Shown here piece after piece: positions 11,359 through 19,910 of a stretch of DNA of 64,000 bases (the stretch's first letter is position 1; each line of letters opens with the position of its first letter). A program made the position numbers and the translations under genes. Source of the stretch: Vicinamibacterales bacterium (GTDB lineage: Bacteria > Acidobacteriota > Vicinamibacteria > Vicinamibacterales > UBA8438). The DNA is taken from contig CATQHX010000044.1 of NCBI GenBank assembly GCA_958296065.1, positions 62,001 to 126,000 of the forward strand. Direction: 5' to 3'. The notes below the pieces were generated by a model, which was given only the letters and a program-made list of their open reading frames with translations, was not told the DNA's origin and did no database searches.

Positions 11359-11655
11359 ATGGCGATGAACAGCCCCCCGCATCCAGGCCGCAGCATCAGA
11401 GAAAACTGCCTGGTCCCGCTCGGTCTGAATGTCACCGAGGCCGCGAAGGTGTTGGGAGTCGCCCGCCATACACTCTCGCGCGTATTGAACGGCCACGCGG
11501 CGGTTTCTCCGGAGATGGCCATCAGGCTGGAGAAGGCAGGCTGGTCCAATGCCGAATTCTGGCTGCGCCGGCAGGCGACCTACGATCTCGTCCAGGCGCG
11601 CAAGGATCAGGATCGGATCGATGTCGAGCCCTACCAGCCACGGCCGACGGGGTGA
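11359..11655 (+). CDS. higA: HigA-type antitoxin (XRE helix-turn-helix)
   Basis: A 98-residue antitoxin that binds HigB and probably represses its own operon. It has the HigA opening [24 protein letters not shown] and the helix-turn-helix [30 protein letters not shown], then the family motif [14 protein letters not shown]. It is complete. HigBA is one of two toxin-antitoxin modules in this window that look fully intact. Confidence 0.9.
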   Translation: MAMNSPPHPGRSIRENCLVPLGLNVTEAAKVLGVARHTLSRVLNGHAAVSPEMAIRLEKAGWSNAEFWLRRQATYDLVQARKDQDRIDVEPYQPRPTG

Positions 11656-11663
11656 TACCAGTG

Positions 11664-11705
11664 GAGATCTCCAGCGTGTTGCGGATGTCAACCAGCGGAT
11701 CCAGC
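11664..11705 (-). pseudogene. tiny remnant resembling an amidohydrolase C-terminus
   Basis: Read on the minus strand this stretch encodes DPLVDIRNTLEI, close to the DPLADITNTLEID segment of the intact amidohydrolase at 29214-30593. Only about 14 codons can be recognised. It lies in the gap between higA and the redoxin gene. It may be a chance similarity, but the DNA also aligns. Confidence 0.35.
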
Positions 11706-11794
11706 GGTCGAGGCAATTGGTGTATAAAGTGGGCGCGAACCCCAGCACGGACGACGGTTCCCGTTGCCGTGACGGACTTCCTGGAGACGAGACG

Positions 11795-12988
11795 ATGACA
11801 CGTTGGACACTCGCGGCGGCGCTGCTTGCGCTGCTGATGGCCCCCACCCCCGTGATGGCGCAGGACGCCGGCGCGGTCCGCTCCGCGCACGAGGATCTGG
11901 AGCCGGGCACGCGAACCGACGACCTCGGCATCACGATCGGCATGCCCGCCAGTCATCCGGGGCGGCGCTACCCGGCGTCGCACGAGTTCCCGACCGGACC
12001 GGCGATCGGCGAGCGGCTTCCGGAGTTCGCGTTGCCGAATCAGCGCGGCCGGGTCGTCGACTTTCACGCGGATCGGGGCGATTCGAAGTCCATCGTCGTG
12101 TTCTATCGCTCGGCGGTGTGGTGACCGTACTGCCGCACGCAGCTGGTCGAGCTGCAAACGAATCTCGGGCTCTTCGAAGAGGCAGGAATCCGCGTCTACG
12201 GCGTGAGCTATGACAGTCCGGAGCAGCTCCGGGCGTTCGCCGACGAGCACGGCGTGACCTACGATCTGCTGTCCGACGCCGACTCGGCCGTGATCCGCGA
12301 GTTCGGCATTCTCAACACCCTGATCTCCCCGGACGATCCGGAGCAGGCAGCCGGCCGCAGCTTCTACGGCGTGCCGTTCCCCGGCGTCTACGTGACGGAC
12401 GGGAGCGGCGTGGTCAGCGAGAAGTTCTTCCACCGCCACTACGCCACCCGGGAATCGGCCGGCACGATTCGCGACACCGCGCTCGGCAGGATCCTGGCGC
12501 GTCACGAGGTGCCGGCGGTCGAGCTCGGCACGGATCAGGTCAGGATCTCCGCCTTTCTGTCCGACGAGTCGATGACGTTCGAGACCCAGTCGACGGTGCA
12601 CGTGCGCTTCGAGCTCGAGGACGGCCTGCACATGTACGGGCGGCCGCTTCCCGACAACTACATCGCCTCGGAAGTGACGATTCCCGACACCCCCGGCCTG
12701 CGGGTGGGGGCGGCGCAGTACCCGCCGACACACCCGCGGGAGTTCCCCTTGCTCGGCGTCACGCTCAACGTCTACGAAGGCGTCGTCGACGTCGCGATTC
12801 CGGTCACGCCGAACGCCGAGGTGTTCCACCGGTCGAACCCGGACCGGCCGGAAGTGGTCGACGTGCCGTTGTCGATCCTGTACCAGGTCTGCAGCGAGAC
12901 GATCTGCTACACCCCGAGGACCGAGACGCTTACGCTGGCGGCACCGTTCCAGACGCTCCTGAGCCCGGGCGCCCGGAGAGCGCGATAG
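11795..12988 (+). CDS. predicted selenoprotein: redoxin (UxxC) fused to DsbD-like domain
   Basis: A 397-residue reading frame with one internal TGA at 12122-12124, codon 110. The frame is continuous on both sides: signal peptide (residues 1-23), a thioredoxin-fold redoxin domain (IGERLPEFALPNQRGRVV, IVVFYRSAVW), then TGA-P-Y-C, then TQLVELQTNLGLFEEAGIRVYGVSYD. Thioredoxin-like homologues have W-C-P-Y-C here, so the TGA occupies the attacking Cys and a U-P-Y-C (Sec110, Cys113) motif is predicted. A hairpin with a GGU loop follows at 12139. From about residue 245 a DsbD-alpha-like domain carries a C-x4-C pair (QVCSETICYTP). Likely role: periplasmic thiol or peroxide redox chemistry. The alternative is a nonsense mutation, but there is no other decay. 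Start has Shine-Dalgarno GGAGACGAG. Confidence 0.8.
12139..12155 (+). promoter_or_regulatory. candidate bacterial SECIS hairpin (redoxin)
   Basis: GCAGCT-GGTCG-AGCTGC forms a perfect 6-bp stem with loop GGUCG, starting 14 bases after the in-frame TGA. The loop GGU sits 23-25 bases from the U of UGA, within two bases of its place in the Escherichia coli fdhF SECIS, whose loop also reads GGUC. This is the known signal for SelB-directed selenocysteine insertion. Confidence 0.65.
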
Positions 12989-13010
12989 CGGCGGCGAGCT
13001 CGGGCCCTCC

Positions 13011-14219
13011 TCACACGAGCTGGGACAACAGCGTCCGGGCCGGGACCACGAGCGGTGGTCCCGGCGCCTTGAAGCAGTCCGCGTCCACGTGGTCGGCGTC
13101 CACCACGACGTGGAACGCGAACGGCGCGCCGACCTGCCGCTGGTAGTGCGCGAGCGCCGGACTCGGCCTGGTCTCGCGGTGCTTCACCTCGGCGAGAAAC
13201 CACGGCTGCCCGTCGCGCGCGACCACGAAGTCCACCTCCCGCTTGTCCTTGTCGCGCAGGTACCCCAGCTCGAACCGCCCGAGCCCCATGTCGTTCCAGC
13301 CGTCCACCGCCTTGAGCAGATGACACGCGACGAACGTTTCCGAGCGGGCGCCGGCGTCCTCGATTCCGGCCCAGTCTCGCAGGTACCACTTCGGCTCCTT
13401 GCGCAGAGATCGGGAGACGTTGCGATACCAGGGCCGGAGCAGGAAGCCGAGATGGAAGTCGCACAGGGAGGCGATCCAGCGGCGGACGGTGTCGGCGGCG
13501 ACCCGTGTTTCCCGCGCGAGCGTGTCGTACACGAGTTGGCGGCCCGACCCGTGCGACAACAATTGAACCAGCACCTCCATCTGGTCGATCTGCTGCACCT
13601 GCGTCAGGTCGCGGACGTCCTCCCTGACCAGTTGCCGCAGGCGCAGCGACCGCCAGCGCCGGCTGAAGCGGGCGTCGCGCTTGAGGAACGGCTCCGGGTA
13701 GCCGCCGTGCGTCCAGAGCGCGTCGAACTCGAGCGGATCGATCGAGCGGGGAGGACGAACGATCCGGTCCGGATCCGGAAGCTCGCGGCTCACGGTCTCG
13801 GCCACCGAGAACGGATGCATCCGATACGCGAAGTAGCGCCCCATCAGGCTGTCGCCGCCGCGGCGGTAGACGTCCAGGCGGCTGCTCCCGGTGACGATGA
13901 CGCGCAGCCGGTCGGCGTACGTGTCGTACAGCCCCTTCAGGAACGGCTGCCAGCGGGGGAACTTGTGCAGCTCGTCGAAGAGGAACAGCGGGCTCGTTGC
14001 GGACAACCGGTTCGCGCCGAGGCGGGCCGCGAGGCGGGCCGGCCCCGCCAGAACGAGCTCCCGATCGTCCAGGTTGTCCCAGTTGCAGTACGCGTCCGCG
14101 TGACGCCGGCACGTGGTGGTCTTGCCGACCTGCCGCGGCCCGCTGACGAAGGCCATCTGCCGGTTGCTTGCGAAGTGGTCGACCAGCAGCGCGTCGTATA
14201 CGCGATCCTGCGCCGGCAT
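13011..14219 (-). CDS. AAA ATPase with DUF4143 domain
   Basis: About 402 residues of the ATPase family with an N-terminal AAA domain (P-loop GPRQVGKTT, LFLFDELHKFPRW, VIVTGSSRL) and a C-terminal DUF4143 domain ending in a nuclease-like stretch (YLRDKDKREVDFVVARDGQPWFLAEVKHRE). Its function is unproven; such proteins are common in variable regions. The reading frame extends upstream, but a promoter-like sequence overlaps the ATG at 14228, so I prefer the ATG at 14219. A short copy of its DNA (13432-13488) recurs at 29082-29137. Confidence 0.8.
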   Translation of the reverse strand: MPAQDRVYDALLVDHFASNRQMAFVSGPRQVGKTTTCRRHADAYCNWDNLDDRELVLAGPARLAARLGANRLSATSPLFLFDELHKFPRWQPFLKGLYDTYADRLRVIVTGSSRLDVYRRGGDSLMGRYFAYRMHPFSVAETVSRELPDPDRIVRPPRSIDPLEFDALWTHGGYPEPFLKRDARFSRRWRSLRLRQLVREDVRDLTQVQQIDQMEVLVQLLSHGSGRQLVYDTLARETRVAADTVRRWIASLCDFHLGFLLRPWYRNVSRSLRKEPKWYLRDWAGIEDAGARSETFVACHLLKAVDGWNDMGLGRFELGYLRDKDKREVDFVVARDGQPWFLAEVKHRETRPSPALAHYQRQVGAPFAFHVVVDADHVDADCFKAPGPPLVVPARTLLSQLV

Positions 14220-14226
14220 GCCGACC

Positions 14227-14256
14227 ATTATCTGCAATATCGTGTTTTGGTCGCAA
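14227..14256 (-). promoter_or_regulatory. candidate promoter of the DUF4143 ATPase gene
   Basis: On the minus strand TTGCGA (14256-14251), an 18-base spacer and GATAAT (14232-14227) are followed 7 bases later by ATG at 14219. The predicted transcript starts at or next to the ATG, implying leaderless translation. Confidence 0.4.
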
Positions 14257-14401
14257 CCATTCCGCGATAGCCCGTCGTATGGTCGCCGAATCCGCCCGAC
14301 ATCGCGTGCCGCTGGTCGTTGATCGCGCGCCGACGGTCGAATATGATGCGCCGCCATGACCGCGGCATCCGTTGCCGAAGCCGGACGATGAGAGGTCCGG
14401 C

Positions 14402-14595
14402 GTGTTCATTCGACGCATCACATTGCGGAATCTTCTGCCGTTCGGTCCCGACGAGACCGATCTGGAGCTCGGGCCCCTGAACGTGCTGATCGGTCCGAAC
14501 GGGTCGGGAAAGTCGAACCTCCTCGCGGCGATCGGGATATTGCGGGCCGCGGCCCAGACCTTGCTGCGCCGATCAGCGACAGCGGCGGAATGGGC
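14402..14595 (+). pseudogene. truncated AAA ATPase (RecF/ABC-like), N-terminal fragment
   Basis: From a GTG with an AGAGG Shine-Dalgarno, about 65 residues match the start of AAA_21/RecF-like ATPases: VFIRRITLRNLLPFGPD, then the Walker A segment VLIGPNGSGKSNLLAAIGIL. Homology stops near residue 60-65, at the edge of the oppositely oriented XRE gene, and the frame then runs through unrelated sequence. The rest of the ATPase, including Walker B, is absent. This is a clipped gene, not a small protein. Confidence 0.7.
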
Positions 14596-14607
14596 GAGTG
14601 GCTGCAC

Positions 14608-14988
14608 TCATGCTTCGATACTGAGTCTCCCCTGTCGTTCCGAACGGGTCTCTCGAATGACGATGTTGACGTCGCGGCCCAGCGCCGTCAGCAGGCGCAG
14701 CAGGCGCTCCATGGAGTAATCCCGAAAGCTGCCCCGCAACAGGCGCGACACGTCGGGTTGCGAAAGTCCGAGCAGCTTGGCCGCTTCGACTTGTTTGAGG
14801 CCGCGCCGGCGAATGATCTCGTCGACCCGGGTGACGAGTTGCGCTTTGAGCAGGTGCGCTTCGGCGTCCGGGAGCCCCAGGTCGGCAAACACGTTGCCGC
14901 TGCCGCGTTCGATCTCGCCCTTGTCGGTAGGCTTGCGCACTCCGTTGGCCACAGTCCTGACAATAGTGAAACCGCCATATGCGCGCAA
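14608..14988 (-). CDS. XRE-family antitoxin-like regulator without partner
   Basis: Up to 126 residues with a helix-turn-helix of the HigA2-like XRE class: VFADLGLPDAEAHLLKAQLV followed by GLKQVEAAKLLGLSQPDVSRLL and a C-terminal LLRLLTALGRDVNIVIRE. Such proteins usually follow a RelE/Gp49-like toxin gene. Upstream on this strand (14989-15120) I find no toxin, so it appears orphaned. Homologues start close to the ERGSGNVFADLG segment, so a GTG at 14952 or 14940 may be the true start. Confidence 0.7.
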   Translation of the reverse strand: MRAYGGFTIVRTVANGVRKPTDKGEIERGSGNVFADLGLPDAEAHLLKAQLVTRVDEIIRRRGLKQVEAAKLLGLSQPDVSRLLRGSFRDYSMERLLRLLTALGRDVNIVIRETRSERQGRLSIEA

Positions 14989-15120
14989 CCAACAGCCGCT
15001 TATCAGCCCAGCTCAGGATGATGATCGGAGGGAGAAGGCCGAGGGTCTCAACCGTCCGGATGCGCCCCACGGCGCCGGCACAATCCCGCAGGTTCACCCT
15101 GGCGGCGGTGCGCCGGCGCC

Positions 15121-18100
15121 TCAACCAGCCTCGGCCAGGCGCTCGGGGCGAAGGGTCTTCAACTTCTCGAAGATCCCCTCGATGACGTTGCTCTTGTCGG
15201 CGAACAACGCCTCGGGGCCGCCCGCGTCCAGGCTGCTGAACGGCGCCTCGTAGAGCGCGGACGGCTCCATGACGCCCCGCGCCGTGAGCTGGTCGATCAC
15301 CATCTCGATGAAACGGATCTGCGGCGTGGTCAGGCTGCGGTTGGAGAGGAACTCCGAGAAGGCCTCCTGCGCGGCGGCGCGGTCCATCCCCACCATGCTC
15401 CGCACGAAATGGGGTAGTGACGGGGAGTCGCTGCGGGCGAGCAGGTGCGTCAACAGCGTCTGGCCGTCGTCCTCGCCGATCTCGACCAGCGCCTGTTCAA
15501 GCCCCCGCAGGTCGGCAGCGGTGAGCGGCTTGTTGGTCCGGAGACGATGGATCACGATGTGGTCCAGGTGGTTCTTCAGGTACTCCTGCACCTTCTTCTC
15601 GTACTGGCCCCCGGTCATCTTCGGCAGGTAGACGGCGGCGTCCTCGCGCACGGCCGTGATCTCGTCCTTGAAGTCGGTGTAGACGACCGTGCGCGTCTGC
15701 TTGTCGAGGAAGGGCACCAGGCCGCGCAGGCGCAGGCGCAGTTCCTCCAGGCCGTTCAAGGCGATGCCTTCCCAGAAGGCGCTCTCCTGCACCGAGGCCA
15801 GGTAGGCGAGCTGTGCCGCCACCACGGGAATGGTGGTCTTTTCTTCGAGCAGCATGGCGATCTCCACCACCCGCCGCCGGTGCTTCTCGAATGTGCCCGT
15901 GTCGCCCTCGGCGAGGGCCAACTGCATCTGCAGCGCCTTGAGATCGAACAGGCGGGACTCGATGTCGTCGGTCTCGATCGCGCTGGGCAGCCCGGCAACG
16001 TCATCCTGCAGGATCTCGACGTCGGATGCCGTGAGCCGCTTCCATGCCTCCCTCTCCTGGAAACGCTCTACCGCCTCGAGCTGCATCCGCACGATGAAGT
16101 TCTCGCGGTTCATCGCCGCCACTTCCCGGTGGAGCTCCGTCGTCAACGACTCGGCCAGCGCAGCCTCCAAGTCCAGGTCCGGCGTTGCCTGGACGTGGGA
16201 CAGCAACTGCACCCGCGACCGGAAGAGCCGGGCGTGGAGGGAATCGCCGTCACTGCCCTCGATGCCCTCCGGATTCTCGCGGAAGAAGTCGAAGTTGAAG
16301 CAGAAGTCGAAGACGCGGAAGTCGTGCTTGTCGTCCGCGGGTCCGAACAGATTGGGGCACAGACGCGTGCCGCGCCCGATCATCTGCCAGAACTTGATCC
16401 GCGAATAGACCGGCTTGAAGAAGACCAGGTTGGCCACCTCGGGAATGTCGATGCCGGTATCGAGCATGTCCACGGAGATTGCGATGTGCGGCGCCTTGTC
16501 CTTCTGCGCGAAGTCGTCGAGCAGGCTCTGCGGATACGTGGCGTAGTGATCGATGACGCGCGCGAAGTGCCCGGCGTGCTGCGGGTAGTGGTGGTTGAAC
16601 CGCGCTTCGATGAACGTCGCATGGTCGTGATTGCGCGCGAAGATAATCGTCTTGGCCAGTCGGTCTCCACCGTCGACCGTGTGGCCGTGCTGCATGAGAT
16701 GTCGCAGCACCTGGTCGACCGTGTCGTTGTTGAAGAGCCAACTGTTGATGGCGGACGCGTTGATCCGTTCCGGCAGCCCGCCGCCGTCCTCGTCGTCGCC
16801 CCAGTCGAGGCTCTCCCACTGTGCCTGCTCTTCCTCGCTGAGCGAGTCGTAGTCGATGCCCTCGCGTGGAAAGCGGAGATCCACCTGTTGCACCTTCGGC
16901 GGCACGAGATAGCCGTCCGCCACCGCGGTCGCGAGCTCGTACGCGTCGGTGGGCACGCCCGGCTCCAGGTCGAACAGCTCGTAGGTGTTCCGGTCGACCC
17001 GATCCCGAGGCGTCGCGGTCAGGCCCACCAGCAACGAGTCGAAGTACCGAAAGATGGCCCCGTACTTCTGGTACACGGACCGATGCGCCTCGTCGATGAT
17101 CACGAGATCGAAGTGCCCGACCCCGAAGCGGGCCTCGGTCCCCGCCGTCTCGTCGATCAGCCCCATCATCGTCGGATAGGTGCAGACGTAGACCCGGCCC
17201 GCCTTGTCCTTCTCGGTCACCAGGTTCACCGGGCTCGACTCCGGCAGGTGGGCCTTGAATGCCCCCACCGCCTGGTTCACCAGCGACACCCGGTCCGCCA
17301 GAAACAGCACCCGCTTCACCCATCCCGCCCGCTGCAGCAGGTCGACCAGCGCGATCGCCACGCGGGTCTTGCCGCTGCCGGTCGCCATCACCAGCAGCGC
17401 CTTGCGGCGCGCCTGTCCGAACTGCTCGCCGATGCTCCCGATGGCCCGCTTCTGGTAGTACCGCTCGACGATGGCGTTCTTCACCCGCGCCACGTCCAGC
17501 GGCTCGCGGTGGGCCCGGCGATGGAGCAGTGACGCCAGCTCGTCCTTCTTGTAGAAGCCGGCGACGGCTCGCGGCGCATAGGCCCGGTCGTCCCACAGAA
17601 AGGTCTCGTACCCGTTCGTGTAGAAGATGATCGGGCGCTGGCCGTGCATGGCCTCCAGGCAGTCCGCGTAGAGCTTGGCCTGCTGTCGACCCTTTGCCGC
17701 GTCGACGGTGGTCTTCTTCGCTTCCACCACCGCCAGCGGCTTGCCGTCGTCTCCCCACAGGACGTAGTCGACGTAGCCGACCCCGGAGGCGTTCGGCATG
17801 CCCGTGACTTCGTACTCGCGCTCCCGTTCCTGGTCGAGCGGCCAGCCGGCACGCTGCAGGGCCAGGTCGATGATCAGCCTGCGGGTCGTGTTCTCGTTCC
17901 AGTCGCGGGTCTCGGGGACGGCCTCGTTCTCCGCCTTGATGGCGGCGAGCCGTTCACGTAGCGCCTCCAACTCGCCTTCGACATCCTTGCGCGCGTCCTC
18001 GGCCGCGTCCAGGTCGCGCTTCAGGGCGTTCAGTTCCTCGACGCTCGCCGGCGCGGCCCCCGGTTCCTGCGTGGGGACCAGGGACTCGTCGAAGGTCTTC

Positions 18101-18507
18101 CCGTGAAGGCTCGCCGCCCCCTTCCGCAGATAGGTGCGGCCCGCCCAGTAGAGGACGTGTGCCAACTCCCGCACCACGTTCAGCGCGTGCTCCGGCGCGG
18201 GCGTCCTGTTGCCGTGCACCGCCGCGTTGCCCGCCTGCCGGATGTACTCCGCCTTCTGCCACACGACCTCGGGCACGACTGCACGGAAGGCGGGCTCGCT
18301 GATGTAGGCGTCCAGGTTCGTGACCTTCGGCGGGCTCAGGGCCTTCTCGACCTTGTAGACGCGCTTGACCAAGCGCTCCAGCGCATGCCGTGCATGGAAG
18401 CAGGAGGCCCGCGGGTCGCCGTAGACGTGGTGCTCCGCATAGCTCGCGCTCTCCGCCGCGTGCGGGAACTCCTGCTTCAGGAACGCAAAGTTGGCGGAGA
18501 CTTCCAT
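15121..18507 (-). CDS. hsdR: type I restriction enzyme R subunit (HsdR)
   Basis: A 1128-residue motor and nuclease subunit of a type I restriction system. In order: an N-terminal DUF4145 domain (ASCFHARHALERLVKRVYK), an HsdR nuclease domain with a D...E-x-K type motif (VVEAKKT near residue 260), a DEAD/DEAH helicase with Walker A ATGSGKTRVAIALVDLL (about 373) and VIIDEAHRSVYQKYG (about 465), the second helicase domain (FFKPVYSRIKFWQMIGRGTRLC) and an EcoEI-R-type C-terminal region. It cuts DNA after ATP-driven translocation when guided by HsdM and HsdS. It starts 6 bases after the hsdS stop, as last gene of an hsdM-hsdS-hsdR operon. It looks intact, but its specificity partner is split by an IS. 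Confidence 0.93.
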   Translation of the reverse strand: MEVSANFAFLKQEFPHAAESASYAEHHVYGDPRASCFHARHALERLVKRVYKVEKALSPPKVTNLDAYISEPAFRAVVPEVVWQKAEYIRQAGNAAVHGNRTPAPEHALNVVRELAHVLYWAGRTYLRKGAASLHGKTFDESLVPTQEPGAAPASVEELNALKRDLDAAEDARKDVEGELEALRERLAAIKAENEAVPETRDWNENTTRRLIIDLALQRAGWPLDQEREREYEVTGMPNASGVGYVDYVLWGDDGKPLAVVEAKKTTVDAAKGRQQAKLYADCLEAMHGQRPIIFYTNGYETFLWDDRAYAPRAVAGFYKKDELASLLHRRAHREPLDVARVKNAIVERYYQKRAIGSIGEQFGQARRKALLVMATGSGKTRVAIALVDLLQRAGWVKRVLFLADRVSLVNQAVGAFKAHLPESSPVNLVTEKDKAGRVYVCTYPTMMGLIDETAGTEARFGVGHFDLVIIDEAHRSVYQKYGAIFRYFDSLLVGLTATPRDRVDRNTYELFDLEPGVPTDAYELATAVADGYLVPPKVQQVDLRFPREGIDYDSLSEEEQAQWESLDWGDDEDGGGLPERINASAINSWLFNNDTVDQVLRHLMQHGHTVDGGDRLAKTIIFARNHDHATFIEARFNHHYPQHAGHFARVIDHYATYPQSLLDDFAQKDKAPHIAISVDMLDTGIDIPEVANLVFFKPVYSRIKFWQMIGRGTRLCPNLFGPADDKHDFRVFDFCFNFDFFRENPEGIEGSDGDSLHARLFRSRVQLLSHVQATPDLDLEAALAESLTTELHREVAAMNRENFIVRMQLEAVERFQEREAWKRLTASDVEILQDDVAGLPSAIETDDIESRLFDLKALQMQLALAEGDTGTFEKHRRRVVEIAMLLEEKTTIPVVAAQLAYLASVQESAFWEGIALNGLEELRLRLRGLVPFLDKQTRTVVYTDFKDEITAVREDAAVYLPKMTGGQYEKKVQEYLKNHLDHIVIHRLRTNKPLTAADLRGLEQALVEIGEDDGQTLLTHLLARSDSPSLPHFVRSMVGMDRAAAQEAFSEFLSNRSLTTPQIRFIEMVIDQLTARGVMEPSALYEAPFSSLDAGGPEALFADKSNVIEGIFEKLKTLRPERLAEAG

Positions 18508-18513
18508 TGCGGC

Positions 18514-18771
18514 TCAGAGGTCTCCCCGGAAGGCGCGGGATTGCAAAGAGGCGAAGAGGGTGTCGAGTTCGGCCAGATGGGCGCGCTGGCGGCCCTTTTG
18601 TTCTTCGACAGATTCGACGATGGCGGCGAAGCGGCGCTGGAGGTTGAGGGGAGGGAGCGGAATGGCGAGCGATTTGATAATTCCTTGACTGATATTCGGC
18701 TGCGCCCCGCCAACTCCGCGCCCCACAAGATAGGAAACCTGATTTGACAGGGAGTGAAACATAAATCGAAA
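18514..18771 (-). pseudogene. hsdS: hsdS 3-prime part, separated by IS insertion
   Basis: The last 82 codons plus three codons of target duplication encode the end of the second target-recognition domain and the C-terminal conserved helix of HsdS (QPNISQGIIKSLAIPLPPLN, then IVESVEEQKGRQRAHLAELD). Joined to the 5-prime part after removing 18772-21564, the frame continues without a break to give a 387-residue subunit. An in-frame ATG at 18762 exists, but nothing suggests independent expression. Confidence 0.9.
18763..18771. repeat. target-site duplication, left copy
   Basis: AAATCGAAA immediately outside the left terminal repeat of the ISKra4-type element. The identical right copy is at 21556-21564. 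Confidence 0.9.
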
Positions 18772-18790
18772 GGGTGTGGCTCTTCTTCGT
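18772..18790 (+). repeat. IS left terminal inverted repeat
   Basis: Nineteen bases, GGGTGTGGCTCTTCTTCGT, perfectly complementary to the right end at 21537-21555. Confidence 0.92.
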
Positions 18791-19013
18791 TAACCGTTTT
18801 CTCCCCTGTTCATAGGCATTTTCGCCCGCGGACGGTTCCTTTTCTGTTCATTTTCGCGGGGACAGAACTCCGGACAGCGCCCACCCGCCTCTTTCGGGCA
18901 GCCAGCCCGATCTGATCACCGCGCCTGGCGCGTCGGTCGGTTCCCTCCGGCGCGCCCCCTCTGGACATTTGCGGGGCGTTTTGCTACGGTGCCGTGGGAA
19001 GGGAGACGCTGCT

Positions 19014-19907
19014 GTGACGACCGTGGCGACGACGCGATTCTCGGGCCGTGCGTTCGGCGTGCAGGAGATGACGTTGATCCGCGAGGTCGTGCGGGAGTGT
19101 TCGGGTCTGAGCCGGATGGAGCTGGCGCGCACGGTGTGCGAGTTGTTGCGGTGGCGGCGCCCGAACGGGCGGCTGAAGGCGCGGGAGTGCCGGGAGTTCC
19201 TCGAGCGGCTCGACGCGGAGGGTGCGCTGGAGCTGCCTGCCAAGCGCCGGGGCCGCGCACTCGGTTCGGTCACCCGCGTTCCCCGGACGGCGGCCGGGGA
19301 GCCGGGGCTCCCGCTGGTCGGCAGCGTGCGCGATGTCGAGCCGCTGGCGGTCGAGTTGGTGCGCGAGCCCGCCCAGCGCCTGCAGTTCCGGGAGTTGGTG
19401 GGACGCTACCACTACCTTGGGCACACGGTCCCGTTCGGCGCTCACCTGCGCTATCTGGTGTTTGCGTCGCGGCCTCAGGGGGCGGTGGTCGGCTGCCTGC
19501 AGTTCTCCAGTCCGGCGTGGCGCATGGCGGTCCGGGACCGCTGGGTCGGCTGGGATGATCGGACTCGGGCGCGGAATCTGCAGCACGTGGTCAACAACAG
19601 CCGCTTCCTGTTGCTGCCGTGGGTCGGGGTGAAGAACCTGGCCAGCGCCGTTCTGGCGCGCGGTCTCTCGCAGTTGGCGGTGGACTGGCCGCGCCGTTAC
19701 CACGTCGAGCCCTGGCTGGTGGAAACGCTGGTGGATGCGCGCCGCCACCACGGGGGTTGCTACCGCGCCGCCAACTTTATCGCGTTGGGCTCGACCAGCG
19801 GTCGCGGTCGCATGGACCGGCACGGTCGCCGTGGTGGCGAGGCGCCCAAGACGGTCCTGGTTTATCCTGTGGTCCGGCATGCGCAGCAGCGGTTGCGGGA
19901 GAGCTGA
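19014..19907 (+). CDS. DUF4338 (DruA-like) protein, IS passenger
   Basis: A 297-residue protein matching DUF4338, the family that includes DruA of the Druantia anti-phage system. Diagnostic segments are GRYHYLGHTVPFGAHLRYLV, WVGWDDRTRARNLQHVVNNS, RFLLLPWVGVKNLASAVL and a late ETLVDARRHHGGCYRAANFI. I chose the GTG at 19014 because GGAAGGGAG lies just ahead. It ends 3 bases before the transposase start, so the two are co-expressed. DruA function is not known in molecular detail. Here the gene travels as IS cargo or accessory rather than beside druB-druE, so a role in transposition is as likely as defence. Confidence 0.85.
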   Translation: MTTVATTRFSGRAFGVQEMTLIREVVRECSGLSRMELARTVCELLRWRRPNGRLKARECREFLERLDAEGALELPAKRRGRALGSVTRVPRTAAGEPGLPLVGSVRDVEPLAVELVREPAQRLQFRELVGRYHYLGHTVPFGAHLRYLVFASRPQGAVVGCLQFSSPAWRMAVRDRWVGWDDRTRARNLQHVVNNSRFLLLPWVGVKNLASAVLARGLSQLAVDWPRRYHVEPWLVETLVDARRHHGGCYRAANFIALGSTSGRGRMDRHGRRGGEAPKTVLVYPVVRHAQQRLRES

Positions 19908-19910
19908 GCG

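Noticed and set aside
18969..19013. Earlier TTG start for the DUF4338 protein
   Set aside because: The GTG at 19014 has a strong Shine-Dalgarno and the added residues are not conserved in the family as I know it.
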